In this document: positions 32,007 to 43,190 of the stretch, piece after piece | Layout of the letters: the number at the start of each line of letters is the position of its first letter | How positions within the stretch are numbered: the stretch's first letter is position 1 | From: Paulinella micropora | Taxonomy: Eukaryota > Cercozoa > Imbricatea > Euglyphida > Paulinellidae | Assembly (NCBI GenBank): GCA_019918135.1 | Contig: WBZZ01003583.1 | Location: forward strand, 134,501 to 198,500 | Direction of reading: 5' to 3' | DNA length: 64,000 nt | Notes under the pieces: model-generated | Told to the model about the DNA's origin: nothing | Database searches by the model: none | What the model saw: only the letters and a program-made list of their open reading frames with translations | Made by a program: the position numbers and the translations under genes

Positions 32007-34939
32007 TCAATTGGCCTTTGATCCTGTCGGACATGTGCCTCCATTGGTAGCACGGGACCGTTCGGTGACGCGGCTCCGCTCCAAAGACTCGACTGGCAGT
32101 GCAATGTGCAAATGAGTGTGCTGTGCATGTGCAAGTGGGTGCAAGGAGTGAGAGGAGTTATCTGCCGAGAAGAAGTCCGCGACGCTGCGCTGACCTCCAC
32201 CTACAACAGATCTAGCCAGACATTCTACCTGACTAGGCCTTTCCCTCCTTCTACCCACCTCCTGAAGGACCGTGAGGTCGATCACCTCCTCCTCCTCCTC
32301 CGCCCCCTCTGCCTCCCTGGTCTGCGCCTCCAACTCCTCCCACTCCTTCCAGATGGTGGCAACAAACCTTCCTAACTCCTCCACCTCTTCTGGGACAGGG
32401 ATAAACAAAACGCCGAGCATCGCCGCCATCTTTTCATCCTCCCCCCTCAGCCATTCCTCTTTGAAGAGCCTCATCTCCTCCTCTGCCTCCCGCAGTTCCC
32501 TGTGATAAAGCCCTCCTCGATTCAGCATGAGGGGCTGCCGGGCTTGCGCCTCATCGATAAACTTAAACAGTGCCTCACGAGAGCTCGCAAACGTTGGGCA
32601 ATGCAGCAGGAAGTGACGTAACGACTCGTTAACCTCAGTGCCACACAAGGCGAAACAGCTTGAGCAGTCCGGCGAGCATGAGCCAAATTTGGATCGGTAG
32701 AGGCGAAGGCGATTGTTGCAGCTCAACAATCGCCTTCTGATAAGGTTGTGACTTCCCCCCTCCAGCGCCCGCCAACGTGGGAAAGCAGAGCGGGAAGACA
32801 TCTGGCTAAGCAGCACCCTAAGCCCATCAGAGGGCTTAGCCTGCCGCTCCCAGCCAGCTACTTCCTGCCGGACAGACCATTGCTTTACCATCTCGTTCCA
32901 GTTCGCCAGAGCGGCCCGCCAGTCCTTATCATCTACCGTGCCATCTTCGTTCACGACCCGCTTGAGCGCATCCAAGCCCTCCCGCAGCCTGTGATCTGCT
33001 AAGATCAAATTTTCCGTATCTTCCTTCCATTTGCACCGACCCGTGTTGTAAAGCCTGCGTGTTAGCGCTGTGTTGCCCAGTAACTCGATGCGCCCTAGGA
33101 ACCGAAGCCGGGCCGCCTTGGCAAGGATGCTAAAACTCGGCGTGCGGCCTAAACCCCTGGTGATGCAGCCGCTTGTGCGCGTACCAACACCCAAGATGAC
33201 CCGCAGGGGCGCTACCAACGCGCCCTCCAGCTTACTCAGCTTGTTGGCGCCCGGCAGATCCCAAAAAGCCGATGCGTAAAGCAACTTTGCGCCAACCATT
33301 TGCTGCCAATTCATCAGCCGAAGACGCGCTGGAACTTCATGGGCAATGGGTAGCAGGCAGCCGTTCCCGCTACAGTGATTTCCGCCGCCCGCTTCGCTTG
33401 CGGTTTATCGGAGAGGGTGTCCGTGAGCAGAACTCCCAGGTATTTGTAGTGGTCGGTGACGTTAAGAACCTTGCCCCGGAACCTCACGCATAGGGGCGAC
33501 TTTTTTGACTTGGCGTGCCCGTATATCGGCATGACTTCCGTCTTGCCCGGTTTCAGGTTGATTTCAAGCCGATAGTCCTCCACGAATGTCGCCACGACAT
33601 TTACAATCTGTTGAAGCTCCGTGACACTATGCGCAATTACCGCAACGTCGTCGGCGTAAAGCAGGGTCCGTATGTCTTCGATGCGGTTGAGGTCCTCGAT
33701 CTCCAACTCTTTCGCGATTCGGACCGTTAGCTCATCCATGAAGACGTTGAACAGCGACGGTGACAACGGCGACCCTTGCTGAACTCCCATCTCTTCCAGC
33801 ACTTCACCAGTGAGTTCGCCATCGACTAGCACTTGCGATGACGTTCTTCGGTAAAAACGCCGCAGAATGCGATAGAACTTGCCCTGTACCCCCATCTGGG
33901 TTAGCCTCTGAAACAACCCGGCCCGCCAAACCGTAGGGAATGCCTTTCTCAGATCCACGAACAAAACGAAAGAACGGAGGCCAGCTTGTTGTCTAAGGCG
34001 CAGACGCTCCTTAAGGACAAAAATCTGGTCCCCCGTACTACGTTTTGGCCGGAACCCACCCTGCTCTGGGCGAAGCCTGCCCGGCTGATCGATGAAAGCC
34101 GTAAGCCTCGCCGCCATAAGGGACAGATACATCTTACCCAGACAGCTCAGAATCGCGATGTCTCTCCAATTTTTCGGATCGGTTGGGTCGCCTCCTTTTG
34201 GGATGTTGACGATAATCGCTTTGCCCCAGTCGCTGGGGGTGTATTCGCACGATTTCAACCAGTTGAAGAAGCGCACCAGAAAGCTCACAATCCGCGTGCC
34301 TCCGTACTTGAGCATCTCGTTCTTGATCTTATCCGGTGAGCACGCTTTGTGATTCTGGAGATTTTCCTGGCAGAGCTCCACTTCCTTCTCGGTGTAATCA
34401 TAGTCCAGCGGGCCCGTCTCAGTCCGGATCTCCTCGGCTTGCGCCATGGCCTCGAATTGGTCGCGCAGGTTGTCGTTATACTGGAAGGTTTCGCGGGCCT
34501 TCCGCTCGGGCTCAATCCGCGCTGCTTCCTCATCAGAACCGACTTCCTCTACACATGCATCCTCCAAAAACTGATTTTCTTTGGGGACCACCATACGTCG
34601 GCGGTATTCTTCCCATTCTTGTAGTTTTTCCCGGAGTGTGCATGCCAGAGTGCCATCGGGCTTCCGAACAGGAGCAGAAGCGTTCGACCGCCGAACCCCG
34701 CCCAAACGCTTTGACAGCTTCCAGTACGTGGCCATGGTAGCGCTCCTGAAGTTGGCAGCGGTGTCATTCTGGACCCGCTTCCACGCTTGCTCCTTCTTCT
34801 CCTTGCATAACCTTCTGACCGCCTTCCTCGCTTCTTTATATCTTTGCCAGGCCTCTCGGTTGGCCTCATTCCTTCGCCAGAGGCCGTATGCCTCTCTCCG
34901 TCGCGCAATCGCTTCCCTAAGACTCATCAAACCATGCAT
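32007..34939 (-). CDS. LINE reverse transcriptase with C-terminal Cys/His knuckle
   Basis: The finger/palm landmarks are CSPDKIKNEMLKYGG, VNIPKGGDPTDPKNWRDIA, RPEQGGFRPKRSTGDQIF, the VDLRKAFPTVWR motif, GVQQGSPLSPSLFNVFMDEL and the active site LLYADDVAVIA (near 33640-33665). Downstream are NLKPGKTEVM and HYKYLGVLL. After a one-base slip at about 33314 the thumb and tail continue and end with CSSCFALCGTEVNESLRHFL plus LHCP, a Cys/His motif common at the C-terminus of LINE proteins. It copies LINE RNA into DNA at a nicked target. Function of this copy would need the slip to be absent or programmed. Confidence 0.85.
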
Positions 34940-36911
34940 TAGTAAACCCTGGCCTAATCACCCGAACTCCCAAGACCTTCACGGCTGCGCCCGTGAAAGC
35001 TCGGACCACTAAGCTAGCGACCCTATCTACCTCCTGCTGAAGCTCATCCTGGTCCTCCACTGCTGATAGATCTGGGAGGCCATCTGGCAACAGCCCCGAT
35101 ATACCAGCTGCAAAGGTCTCGTCGTATTTCAACCTAAGCTTAGACAGCTCACTCTCCTTACCCTCAACTACCCTGCCTATCAAGCGCTCTGCCTTGAATG
35201 CTTTGTACCTCTTTACCTGCTTTTTGGGGGGTGGCTGTCCCCCCCAGACCAGTTCCGCCCACACAGCTTTGTGGTCGGTATCAAGGTCTACCTCGTCGAC
35301 GCCGAAGCTTGCCTCCTCCGCCAGCTCGGAAGAGACGCGGATGTAATCCAGTAGATGCCTTCGTCCACCTACATTTTCCTGCCTAGACCACCAATATTTG
35401 TCCCCCCGTGGTTGCGAAAACCCACTGAGATTGCGCAACCCCGTGGCAACAAGCATCGCAGCCAGCAACTCACCATTCTCACTCCTAACCCCTCTACCAC
35501 TCCCATCTATCTCGCCAAAGAGGCCCACCACTCCCTCCTCCCGCGCTATTCTGGCGGGCCCCAGCTTAGCATTAGCATCACCAACCGTAACCACATGACC
35601 TTTGGTGGCGAAGTAGGAGACGGCCGCCTGCCACGCCTCATAGGCTGCAATAGATTCCTCTCGTTGATTTTCTTGGGGGAAGTAGCCGTTGCCGACGAAC
35701 ACATCCGACGCCGTCGCGCTCCCAGACGACAGCCTCACCCACAATTGCTGTGGGTGTGGAACAGGCGCCTGTACAATGGTAGCGCACGGTGCCAGATAGT
35801 TGGCCACCAACGTCAAGACTCCCCCCAAGAGACGCGAGCCCGCACCAGTTGCAGCCGCTTTGCCGAGGACTGCGAAGCCGTCGACTTGGAGCTTCTCCAC
35901 CTTCTGCGACGATAGGTTGTGCTCCTGGACTCCGACGATCACCCAGCCTCGCTCCTTGTAGTGCTCCGGCCATTCCCCAAAGCCTGGGCTATCCGCACCC
36001 ACTTTGCCTTGCCAATTATGTGAGGCCACCCTCAGTGGGAAGCCTTTCACAAATTGGGAAGAACGAAGCTGGTGCCGATGCCTGCGCTTCGGTTGAGCCC
36101 GCCTGGAGCCCTCCGCCACCCTCCACGGCCCATCCTGCACCCTCCGCCCCAGCTCCTCCAGCTCCCGCATCCCGCCCCACTCCGCCAAGGGAGATTCACC
36201 GCTTGAGGCTTCGCCCTGGGGCTCGTCGACTTCCACGTCGAGCACCCAGTAGCCAAACCCCTGCTTGCGAAGCTCCCTCTGCATCTCTACATACTGGGCA
36301 CCCCCCCGTGCAGCCCGCTGCTTCTCTCTTTCCCGGAAAGTCCTACCCGTCGCAACGTGAACCTTTCCCGTGAAGAACTTACGCTCCCGCAGCAGCCGCA
36401 CCATCTTCTCCGCCTCCTCACAAGACGCACATTTAATCCGCAAATGTCGCCCACTACCTCTGCCCGCGAATTCCACCTCGACTTCCCCGAGACCGAGAAT
36501 TCGGAGCTCTCGCGCCATGACCACTGTCTGAGAGACATGCGATAGCCCCCATACTATGCAACATCTCTTATCCAGCTCATTTCGTACCTTCCTCCGCCAC
36601 CTCCTCGGTGGCGGTACCGCTTGCCACACGCCGTGACCAGACCTTTCCGGACGTGACTTCTCTTCCGAGGTCGGGGAGGGTGATCGAGATGCAGCAGGAT
36701 TGCTGGCTCTACGTGATTCAGGTTGCCCGTCAGGTACGCGAGCACTCGACCACCCCACCCCGGCCGAGTAGCCATCGCCACCCGCAGGCGCACTCCCACG
36801 GGGAACGTCTAAACCTGAAGGATTACCGCCTTGACCCATAGGGCCAGCACTAGCGGCCGCGCTCTTCGCATAAGAACCTGACATAAGTGGTATGGGACCC
36901 CGGTGCCGCAT
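34917..36911 (-). CDS. LINE ORF: RNA-binding-like front and AP-type endonuclease
   Basis: 664 residues. Residues 1-110 are Gly/Ser/Pro-rich. Residues 110-205 (CCIVWGLSHVSQTVVMAREL ... GRTFREREKQRAA) resemble the RRM-like ORF1 domain of LINEs. From about residue 285 an exonuclease/endonuclease/phosphatase fold follows: VASHNWQG, VGVQEHN, VGDANAKLG, LLDYIRVSSELAE and DTDHKAVWAEL give the N, E, D/N and DH catalytic positions. This enzyme nicks the target. The frame ends FTNAWFDES, where the next ORF overlaps by about 20 nt in another frame, consistent with a single original polyprotein broken by one slip or with frameshifting. Confidence 0.85.
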   Translation of the reverse strand: MRHRGPIPLMSGSYAKSAAASAGPMGQGGNPSGLDVPRGSAPAGGDGYSAGVGWSSARVPDGQPESRRASNPAASRSPSPTSEEKSRPERSGHGVWQAVPPPRRWRRKVRNELDKRCCIVWGLSHVSQTVVMARELRILGLGEVEVEFAGRGSGRHLRIKCASCEEAEKMVRLLRERKFFTGKVHVATGRTFREREKQRAARGGAQYVEMQRELRKQGFGYWVLDVEVDEPQGEASSGESPLAEWGGMRELEELGRRVQDGPWRVAEGSRRAQPKRRHRHQLRSSQFVKGFPLRVASHNWQGKVGADSPGFGEWPEHYKERGWVIVGVQEHNLSSQKVEKLQVDGFAVLGKAAATGAGSRLLGGVLTLVANYLAPCATIVQAPVPHPQQLWVRLSSGSATASDVFVGNGYFPQENQREESIAAYEAWQAAVSYFATKGHVVTVGDANAKLGPARIAREEGVVGLFGEIDGSGRGVRSENGELLAAMLVATGLRNLSGFSQPRGDKYWWSRQENVGGRRHLLDYIRVSSELAEEASFGVDEVDLDTDHKAVWAELVWGGQPPPKKQVKRYKAFKAERLIGRVVEGKESELSKLRLKYDETFAAGISGLLPDGLPDLSAVEDQDELQQEVDRVASLVVRAFTGAAVKVLGVRVIRPGFTNAWFDES

Positions 36912-37596
36912 TGATCGAGTTGTAAACTCGATAAATGAGGACCCAGGTGGGGTTATTTAAAGCTCAACCCTTAAAAAGCATACGTGTACGTATGTATAGG
37001 AATACACACAAACACTCACCTGCATCCGTAACCAGGCACGAGGCAGACCCGCTGTGCATCATCGAGGTAGGTGTCGTGGCAAACCACCCTGCGTCCGATA
37101 AACGCTGCAAGTGAGTCATCTACCGAGAGCACAGAGTGACAGGCCCGTGCACGTGTACCCACCACCCCATAACCCTCCGCCAGAGCAACCCCATGGCATC
37201 CGCAGGATGAGCACGAAGAGTGCTGAGAGAGAGGGTGAGCCAGGAGCCCCGCTCCGGTCCGTCGTTACTTTGGTCATTTAGTCGTTTCAAGGCTTGTGGT
37301 AAGGTGTAGGGCCTCTCGCCTTCGTACAAACTCCGACCGACAGTAGTTTGGTTGACCATCCTTCGCGGTGACCCTCTGAACACAACCCCCTCCCCCAGTG
37401 CCCACCCCTTGTGATTCCAGAGGCCACCCCGAGCCAAGAGCCATGAGTATGATGAGCAACTCACATGAGTTACTCTCAGTAATTGGGACCCGTCTCATAA
37501 ATCAATGGAACGCTTATCGTGCGCCCCTCATAGGCTCAGCCCGCCCATGTGAAAGCTAGGCCTCGCCCAAAGCAAAGCAAAGCAAAGCAACAACAA

Positions 37597-37629
<33 letters not shown>

Positions 37630-38814
37630 AAAAGAAAAAAAAAACAAGAGAGATAGATAGAGAGAGAGAGAGCGAGAAAGAGCGAGGCCGCCGTGGCTCG
37701 CCCGCAATCCAGCTGGGTGCACCTCGTCACAACCACTCATCGGCGTGAGCTCATAGCTGTGTGCGACATAGGTACAAGAGCAAGAGGAGAAACAGTGTGC
37801 CAGCGTGGATGTGTGGGTGAGGCAGTGCGGTGAGGCAAAGCAGCGATGCCAGTCGAATCCCTGGAGACGGAACCTAGCATCAAAAACATCGTATAAGTCT
37901 ACCCCAGGCCTCCATCCACCGAGTGGTGAGCTCGATAAAAGAAGACCCGAGTGGGGTTATTTAAAGCTCAACCCTTAAAAAAGCATAAACATGTACGCCG
38001 CCAGGAACAACAATAACATAGCAGCCAGGAACCCAACAACAATAACATAGCAGCCAGGAACCCAACAACAATAACATAGCAGCCAGGAACCCAACAACAA
38101 TAACATAGCAGCCAGGAACCCAACAACAATAACATAGCAGCCAGGAACCCAACAACAATAACATAGCAGCCAGGAACCCAACAACAATAACATAGCTTCC
38201 GTAACCAGCCTTCAGGAACCCGCCTCAGTTACCCGCCCCCGTAACCAGGCCAGAGACGTGACGTACTATGCATCATTGAGGTGTCGTGGCAAGCCACCCT
38301 GCGTCCGATAGAAGCTACAAAAGAGTCATCTACCGAGAACACTAAGTGACAGGCCCGGTCACATGCACCCAACACGTCCCGACCCTCCGCCAGAGCATCC
38401 CCATGGCATCCGCAAAGTGAGCACGAGGGGTTCTGGGAGAGAGGGTGAGTCAGGAGCCCCGCGTCCAGGCAGTCGCTACTGTGGCAGTTGAGTGATTTCA
38501 AGGCTTGTGGAAATGTGTGGAGCCTGTCGCCTTCATTCCCACTCATACCGACAGTAGTTTAGTTAACCAACCTGTCCAGTGACCCACTGAGCCCAAGCCC
38601 CTCCCTCAGATAACCCCCACCCCCCGCACCCCGAGTGATACCAGAGGCCACCCCGAGCCAAGAGCAGTGAGCGTGGTGAGAGAGCTTCTCTCAGTAAAAG
38701 TTTCCGTCTCATGAATCAGTGGAGCACTGATTATGTACCCCTCATAACAAGCTGCCAACGGCCCCAACCCCGCCGTGTGGCGGTGACACCCAACCATGTA
38801 TTGGTGCCCCCCAA

Positions 38815-38815
<1 letters not shown>
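36912..38815 (-). repeat. Two tandem leader units upstream of the LINE
   Basis: The blocks at about 36925-37500 and 37920-38720 are diverged direct copies: both have GGGGTTATTTAAAGCTCAACCCTTAAAAA, GTGTCGTGGCAA.CCACCCTGCGTCCGATA and CCGCCAGAGCA.CCCCATGGCATCCGC. They lie on the 5' side of the minus-strand LINE. Repeated 5' monomers acting as promoters are known in several LINE families, so a promoter role is inferred. A poly-A/AG tract (37598-37680) and a 29-bp minisatellite lie between and within the units. Confidence 0.7.
38001..38193. repeat. 29-bp minisatellite, about 6.5 copies
   Basis: Perfect tandem units contain CAGGAACCCAACAACAATAA followed by CATAGCAGC. It lies within the second LINE leader unit. 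The minus-strand hydrophobic reading frame is a by-product. Confidence 0.95.
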
Positions 38816-38872
<57 letters not shown>

Positions 38873-39103
38873 GTGCTTCTCTGTCAATGGCTGATGCAAA
38901 TCTGCACATGCGCCTCCATCGTCTCACCCGTGAGGGGAGTACAAAGAATTGACGATAGGCTCTAATGACACCCCCGCACGGGCAGTTCCAACACTTCCAG
39001 ACGGACTGGTATGTTCAATGAAAGTACTGGCGGCACCGACGGGAATCGAACTGGCGACAGGGCCCAGATGGTAGAACTTGACCACTGGGCTATCACGGTG
39101 TCC
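38816..39103 (-). repeat. Sixth SINE copy with AAT tail
   Basis: The (AAT)n tail at 38816-38870 is followed by a full copy (38871-39103) of the same tRNA-derived SINE, one internal AGTACTTTCATTGAACATAC unit, and an intact A/B-box head. It has a few private substitutions. Confidence 0.85.
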
Positions 39104-39221
39104 ATTAATAATATTAATAATAATAATAATATTATCCCCCACCCCCTTCCGTCCCTCTGTATCACTGTGCTCCCCGTCCTCTGTATCTAACTTTCATCAT
39201 CATTTGACATCGTTCTTGCAG

Positions 39222-41156
39222 ATTTGCATGGAACCACCGAAAACCGCTGCGGTGCGGAAGGGGGAGGCCGGGAAACATGCTATCACTGGAGCAGTTCGTT
39301 ATGGGACCAAGATTCCACTCGACAGCCTCTGGGGTCCTGTTGAAATGCTCTCTGATAAGTGTACAGTGACTGCTGAGTGCTGGGAGAAGCTCAAGAAACG
39401 CAGACACCCCATACCGGTATCGTCCATCCCCCCCACCCCCTCTTAACACATACCGTCCATGTCGCTTGCTAATTATCGATATCCCCGCATCCCCTTATCT
39501 TCCATTTCCACTGTGTCCCATATTTCCATATCGCCGTATCGCCCCCCCCCCCCCCCCTCATACCGGTATCGCCCCTGTCGCTTGCTAATTATCGATATCC
39601 CAACATCACTTTATCGTCCATTTCCACTGTTGTGTCCCATATTTCCGTATCGGCTATTCCAAATCTCAGTATCGCCCATCCCCCCTTCCCCCCCCCCCCC
39701 ACCCCCATACCGGTATCGCTCATCCCCCCCCCCCCCTTCATACCGGTATCGCCCATCCCCCCCCCCCCCCCATACCGGTATCGTCCCTGACGCGATTACA
39801 TCTACAAAGGTTACTTTTCATGTGACAATCCCATACCGGTATCGTCCCCCCATACCGGTATCGTTTCCCCCATACCGGTATCGTCCCTCCCATACCGGTA
39901 TCGTCCCCCCCCCCTATTCCATCTCCGATTCCATCTCCATATCGCTCATTCCCCCCCCCCCCTCCCCCCTCATACCGTTGTTTGTCTAGGTTCCGCATGT
40001 TATATGGCCTGAGGGAGAGACAACCAACATAGTTCATAAGAAGCTCTTGTTTGATGTGACGATGTCGGAAACTCGCCGCAAAGTCACAGTGACTTATCCC
40101 AAGGTTGGGGAAGTGACTGGGAAATCAAGGATTATTCACCCTGGAGAGTGGGTGTGGTGGCAGGTCAGTATTGTTATGGTCATATCTAATATGCATGCAG
40201 ATGTGTCTGTATCTCGTTTCATTTAAACACACATCATAACGATGTAACGATGTAGGTGGACGACGATTAGTACCGAGAAGCTATCAAACGGGCGGGCCCA
40301 GGCAATGTTCTGTGCGGTAATTTTCCGCGATTATATGACTTGACGTTACTATTGCGGGAAGCCAAGGAGAAAGGCCTCTTTTGTGATGATATGTTCTACT
40401 ATCCGGAGAATAAGATCCTGTCGATCTTTACTTCCCTGCGCACGCCTGGGGGCAGTTTACCAACGATTGGTGCCGAAATAAGTGAGGATACTAGTACTGA
40501 GCCTGCCGCCACTGCCAGCGTAACAGCAAGCCAGGCTGCCACTGAGCCTGCCGCCCCTGCCAGCGTAACAGCAAGCCAGGCTGTCACTGTGCCTGCCGCC
40601 CCTGCCAGCGTAACAGAAAGCCAGGTTGTCACTGCGACTGCCGCACCTGCCACGCCCGCAAACCCGACTGGCACGCAGGTAGACGAGTTAAAGGAAGAGT
40701 TAGCAAAGTATGATGCAAGCTGCCAACAGGCGGATCGTGCTCTCAGAGAGAAACTAGTAGAAGATGCTAGAAAGCGCAAATCCCCAGTGCCAGCTGCCGT
40801 CCTTGCCAGCGTAAGTACCAAAAAGCAAAAAACACTACAAGAGTGTAAGCCATCGAGCTCTGACTCTGGCAACGGGGGTGAGGAAGAGAGTGCAGAACAG
40901 GAAGAGTGTGCAGAACAGGAAACTAGTGCAGAACAGGAAGAGGGTGCCGAAAAGGAAGAGGGTGCCGAAAACGAAGAAAGTGACGGGGTCGAGAATGTCG
41001 AGGAGGAACATGATGAGGAAGAGGAAAATAATGAGGAAGAGGCAAATAATGAGAGGAAAATAATGAGGAAGAGGAAAATAATGAGGAAGAGGAAAATAAT
41101 GAGGAAGAGGAAAATAATGAGGAAGACGAAGATGATGAGGAATGGGAGCCGGAGTA
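39222..41156 (+). pseudogene. Unrecognised multi-exon gene, 3' half
   Basis: Exons are 39222 to about 39417 (ICMEPPKTAAVRKGEAGKHA ... WEKLKKRRHPIP; donor probably in ACCG|GTATCG), 39990-40163 (VPHVIWPEGETTNIVHKKLL ... GEWVWWQ) and 40256 to about 41156. The last exon has an in-frame TAG at 40268-40270, then YREAIKRAGPGNVLCGNF. It continues with Ala/Thr/Pro repeats (PAAPASVTASQA) and a Glu/Asn tail from an 18-bp repeat (NNEEEE), where a slip near 41057 moves the frame. It lies after the retroelement block and continues the style of the 27783-30511 gene (same intron repeats). Linkage of the halves is inferred. Confidence 0.45.
39410..39985. repeat. Intron with C-runs and CATACCGGTATCG repeats
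   Basis: At least nine copies of CCCATACCGGTATCG separated by C-runs of 8-16 are present, plus a duplicated block TGTCGCTTGCTAATTATCGA (39460 and 39570). It lies between two probable coding exons of the gene above. Confidence 0.8.
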
Positions 41157-41399
41157 GAAGTAATTCATCACTTACTATCTAATTTTATTATTAGTTATAT
41201 AACTATTAATATGATAAAAGCAAAATTAGTTAGGTGCTAAGTTATTAATACTGAGAAACTAAGTTATTTTTACATTAATAATATTCAATGCAGCAAGAAA
41301 ACCGACCGGCATGAGAAATTTTCATTTTTATTATTTATCTAGATTTATAGTTGATTTTTATTAATATTAATACTAGATTACACCATATCTCATTCACTA

Positions 41400-42625
41400 T
41401 AGCCCATACCCCATACCTCATACCCCATACCTCATATTCATACCGCATACCACATACCACATACCCCATACCCCATACCATACCCCATACCCCATACCCC
41501 ATACCCCATTATACCCCATACCCCATACCCCATACCCCATACCCCATACCCCATACCCCATACCCCATACCCCATACCCCATACCCCTACCCCATACCCC
41601 ATACCCCAATACCCCATACCCCATACCCCATACCCCATACCCCATACCCCATACCCCATACCCCATATCCCATACCCCATACCCCATACCCCATACCACA
41701 TACCCCACCCCATACCCCATACCCCATACCCCATACCCCGTGCCCCATACCCCATATCCATACCCCATACCCCATACCCCATACCCCACCCCATACCCCA
41801 TACCACATACCACATACCCCATATCCCATATCCCATACCCCATACCCCATACCCCATACCCCATACCCCATACCCCATACCCCATACCCCATACCCCATA
41901 CCCCATACCCTATACCCCTTAGTATTACCCCATACCCCATACCCTATGCCCCATACCCCATACCCCATACCCCATACCCCATACCCCATACACCATACCC
42001 TATACTCTATACCCCATACTCCATACCCCATACCCCATACCCCATAGTACCCATACCCCCATACCCCATACCACATACCCCATACCCCATACCCCATACC
42101 CCTTACCCCATACCCCATACCCCATACCCCATACCCCATACCCCATACCCTATACCCCATACCCCATACCCCATACCCCATACCCCATACCCTATACCCT
42201 ATACCCCATAGTATTACCCCATACCCCATACCCTATACCCCATACCCCATACCCCATACCCCATACCCCATACACCATACCCTATACTCTATACCCCATA
42301 CTCCATACCCCATACCCCATACCCCATCCATACCCCATACCCCATACCCCATACCCCATACCCCATACCCCATACCATACCCCATACCCCATACCCATAC
42401 CCCATACCTCATACCTCATACCCCATACCCCATATCCATACCTCATACCCCATACCCCATATCCATACCCCATACCCCATACCCCATACCCCATACCCCA
42501 TACCCCATACCCCATACTCCATACTCCATACTCCATACCCCATACTCCATACCCCATCCCCCATCCCCCATACCCTACCCCATACCCCATACCCCATACC
42601 CCATATCCCATACCCCATACCCCAT
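41400..42625. repeat. CCCCATA heptamer satellite, ~1.2 kb
   Basis: About 170 tandem CCCCATA units (TATGGGG on the minus strand) are present with sparse variants (CCTCATA, CCCATATC, CCCTATA) and a higher-order duplication near 41900-42300. It is open in several frames on both strands (IPHTPYP, GYGVWGM), which are by-products. The G-rich strand could form G-quadruplexes. Confidence 0.95.
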
Positions 42626-42719
42626 GAAAAATCTTCAAGTCCAAAAAATTCATACCCCTATTTTTTGAGGGGTATGGCCCATATCCCCCTTTTTTTGGGG
42701 TATGGCCCATACGGGGTAT

Positions 42720-43190
42720 GGGGGGGAGGTATGGCTTTGGCCGTGTAAGTTCCTCTGAGCTAGCTTCTCATATCTGTGCGCCTGACGCTCTATCCAATCT
42801 TCTATCTTTGTCTTCTCTGTTATTTTGTCTGTAAACATTTCTTGTAACAACTTGTGATTGGAAATGGGCCCTAGCAAAGCAAATTTCTCACTTAATCTCG
42901 CCCACATTTCTCTTGGATGATTACCTGCCCTTCGTATAGTCAACATCGCCGGATGCCCTTGTAAGGCATTAGCCAGGTAAGACCGCAGCTTGACAATACA
43001 TGACAACCTTACCTTCTCCGGGAGACACTGATCCAAATCCTGAAACGTGTAGTTCACGCCCAGGTGGTCGATCGCTTCCTTTTGCTCTTCCAGAGGGACG
43101 GCTGGGTCACCCAGTCCCTTGCCCTCCGTAGCTTTCTTCAATTCAGCTGCTGTAGGCGTGATGAAGGTCTTCAGCTCGGCCAGCGGCATC
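42720..43190 (-). mobile_element. Copia-type gag fragment (fossil)
   Basis: The minus-strand frame shows gag-polypeptide features: ANALQGHPAMLTIRRAGNHP, REMWARLSEKFALLGPISNH and KIEDWIERQAHRYEKLAQRN. It resembles, but is clearly different from, the gag of the Copia element at 5-13 kb. It ends in the TATGGGG-type sequence, so the rest of the element is absent here. It is a truncated old copy. Confidence 0.65.

Larger units (their letters stand above)
31961..36911 (-). mobile_element. Non-LTR retrotransposon (LINE) with ATT tail
   Basis: On the minus strand it has a leader, an ORF with RNA-binding-like and endonuclease domains, reverse transcriptase, a Cys/His C-terminus, a short 3' UTR and an (TTA)n tail at 31961-31994. 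No RNase H is seen. Domain order and the CCHC-like end fit the CR1/L2/Jockey-type group; the exact clade is undecided. Two one-base frame slips (about 34920 and 33314) separate three long frames, so it may be a recently inactivated or imperfectly read copy. Confidence 0.85.

Noticed and set aside
38001-38193. CRISPR-like array
   Set aside because: The 29-bp units are directly adjacent with no variable spacers; it is a minisatellite.
41418-42229. Tyr/Gly and Pro/His repeat proteins on both strands
   Set aside because: They are by-products of the CCCCATA heptamer, which stays open in most frames.
41400-42625. True telomere end
   Set aside because: Unique sequence and genes continue on both sides, so it is interstitial.
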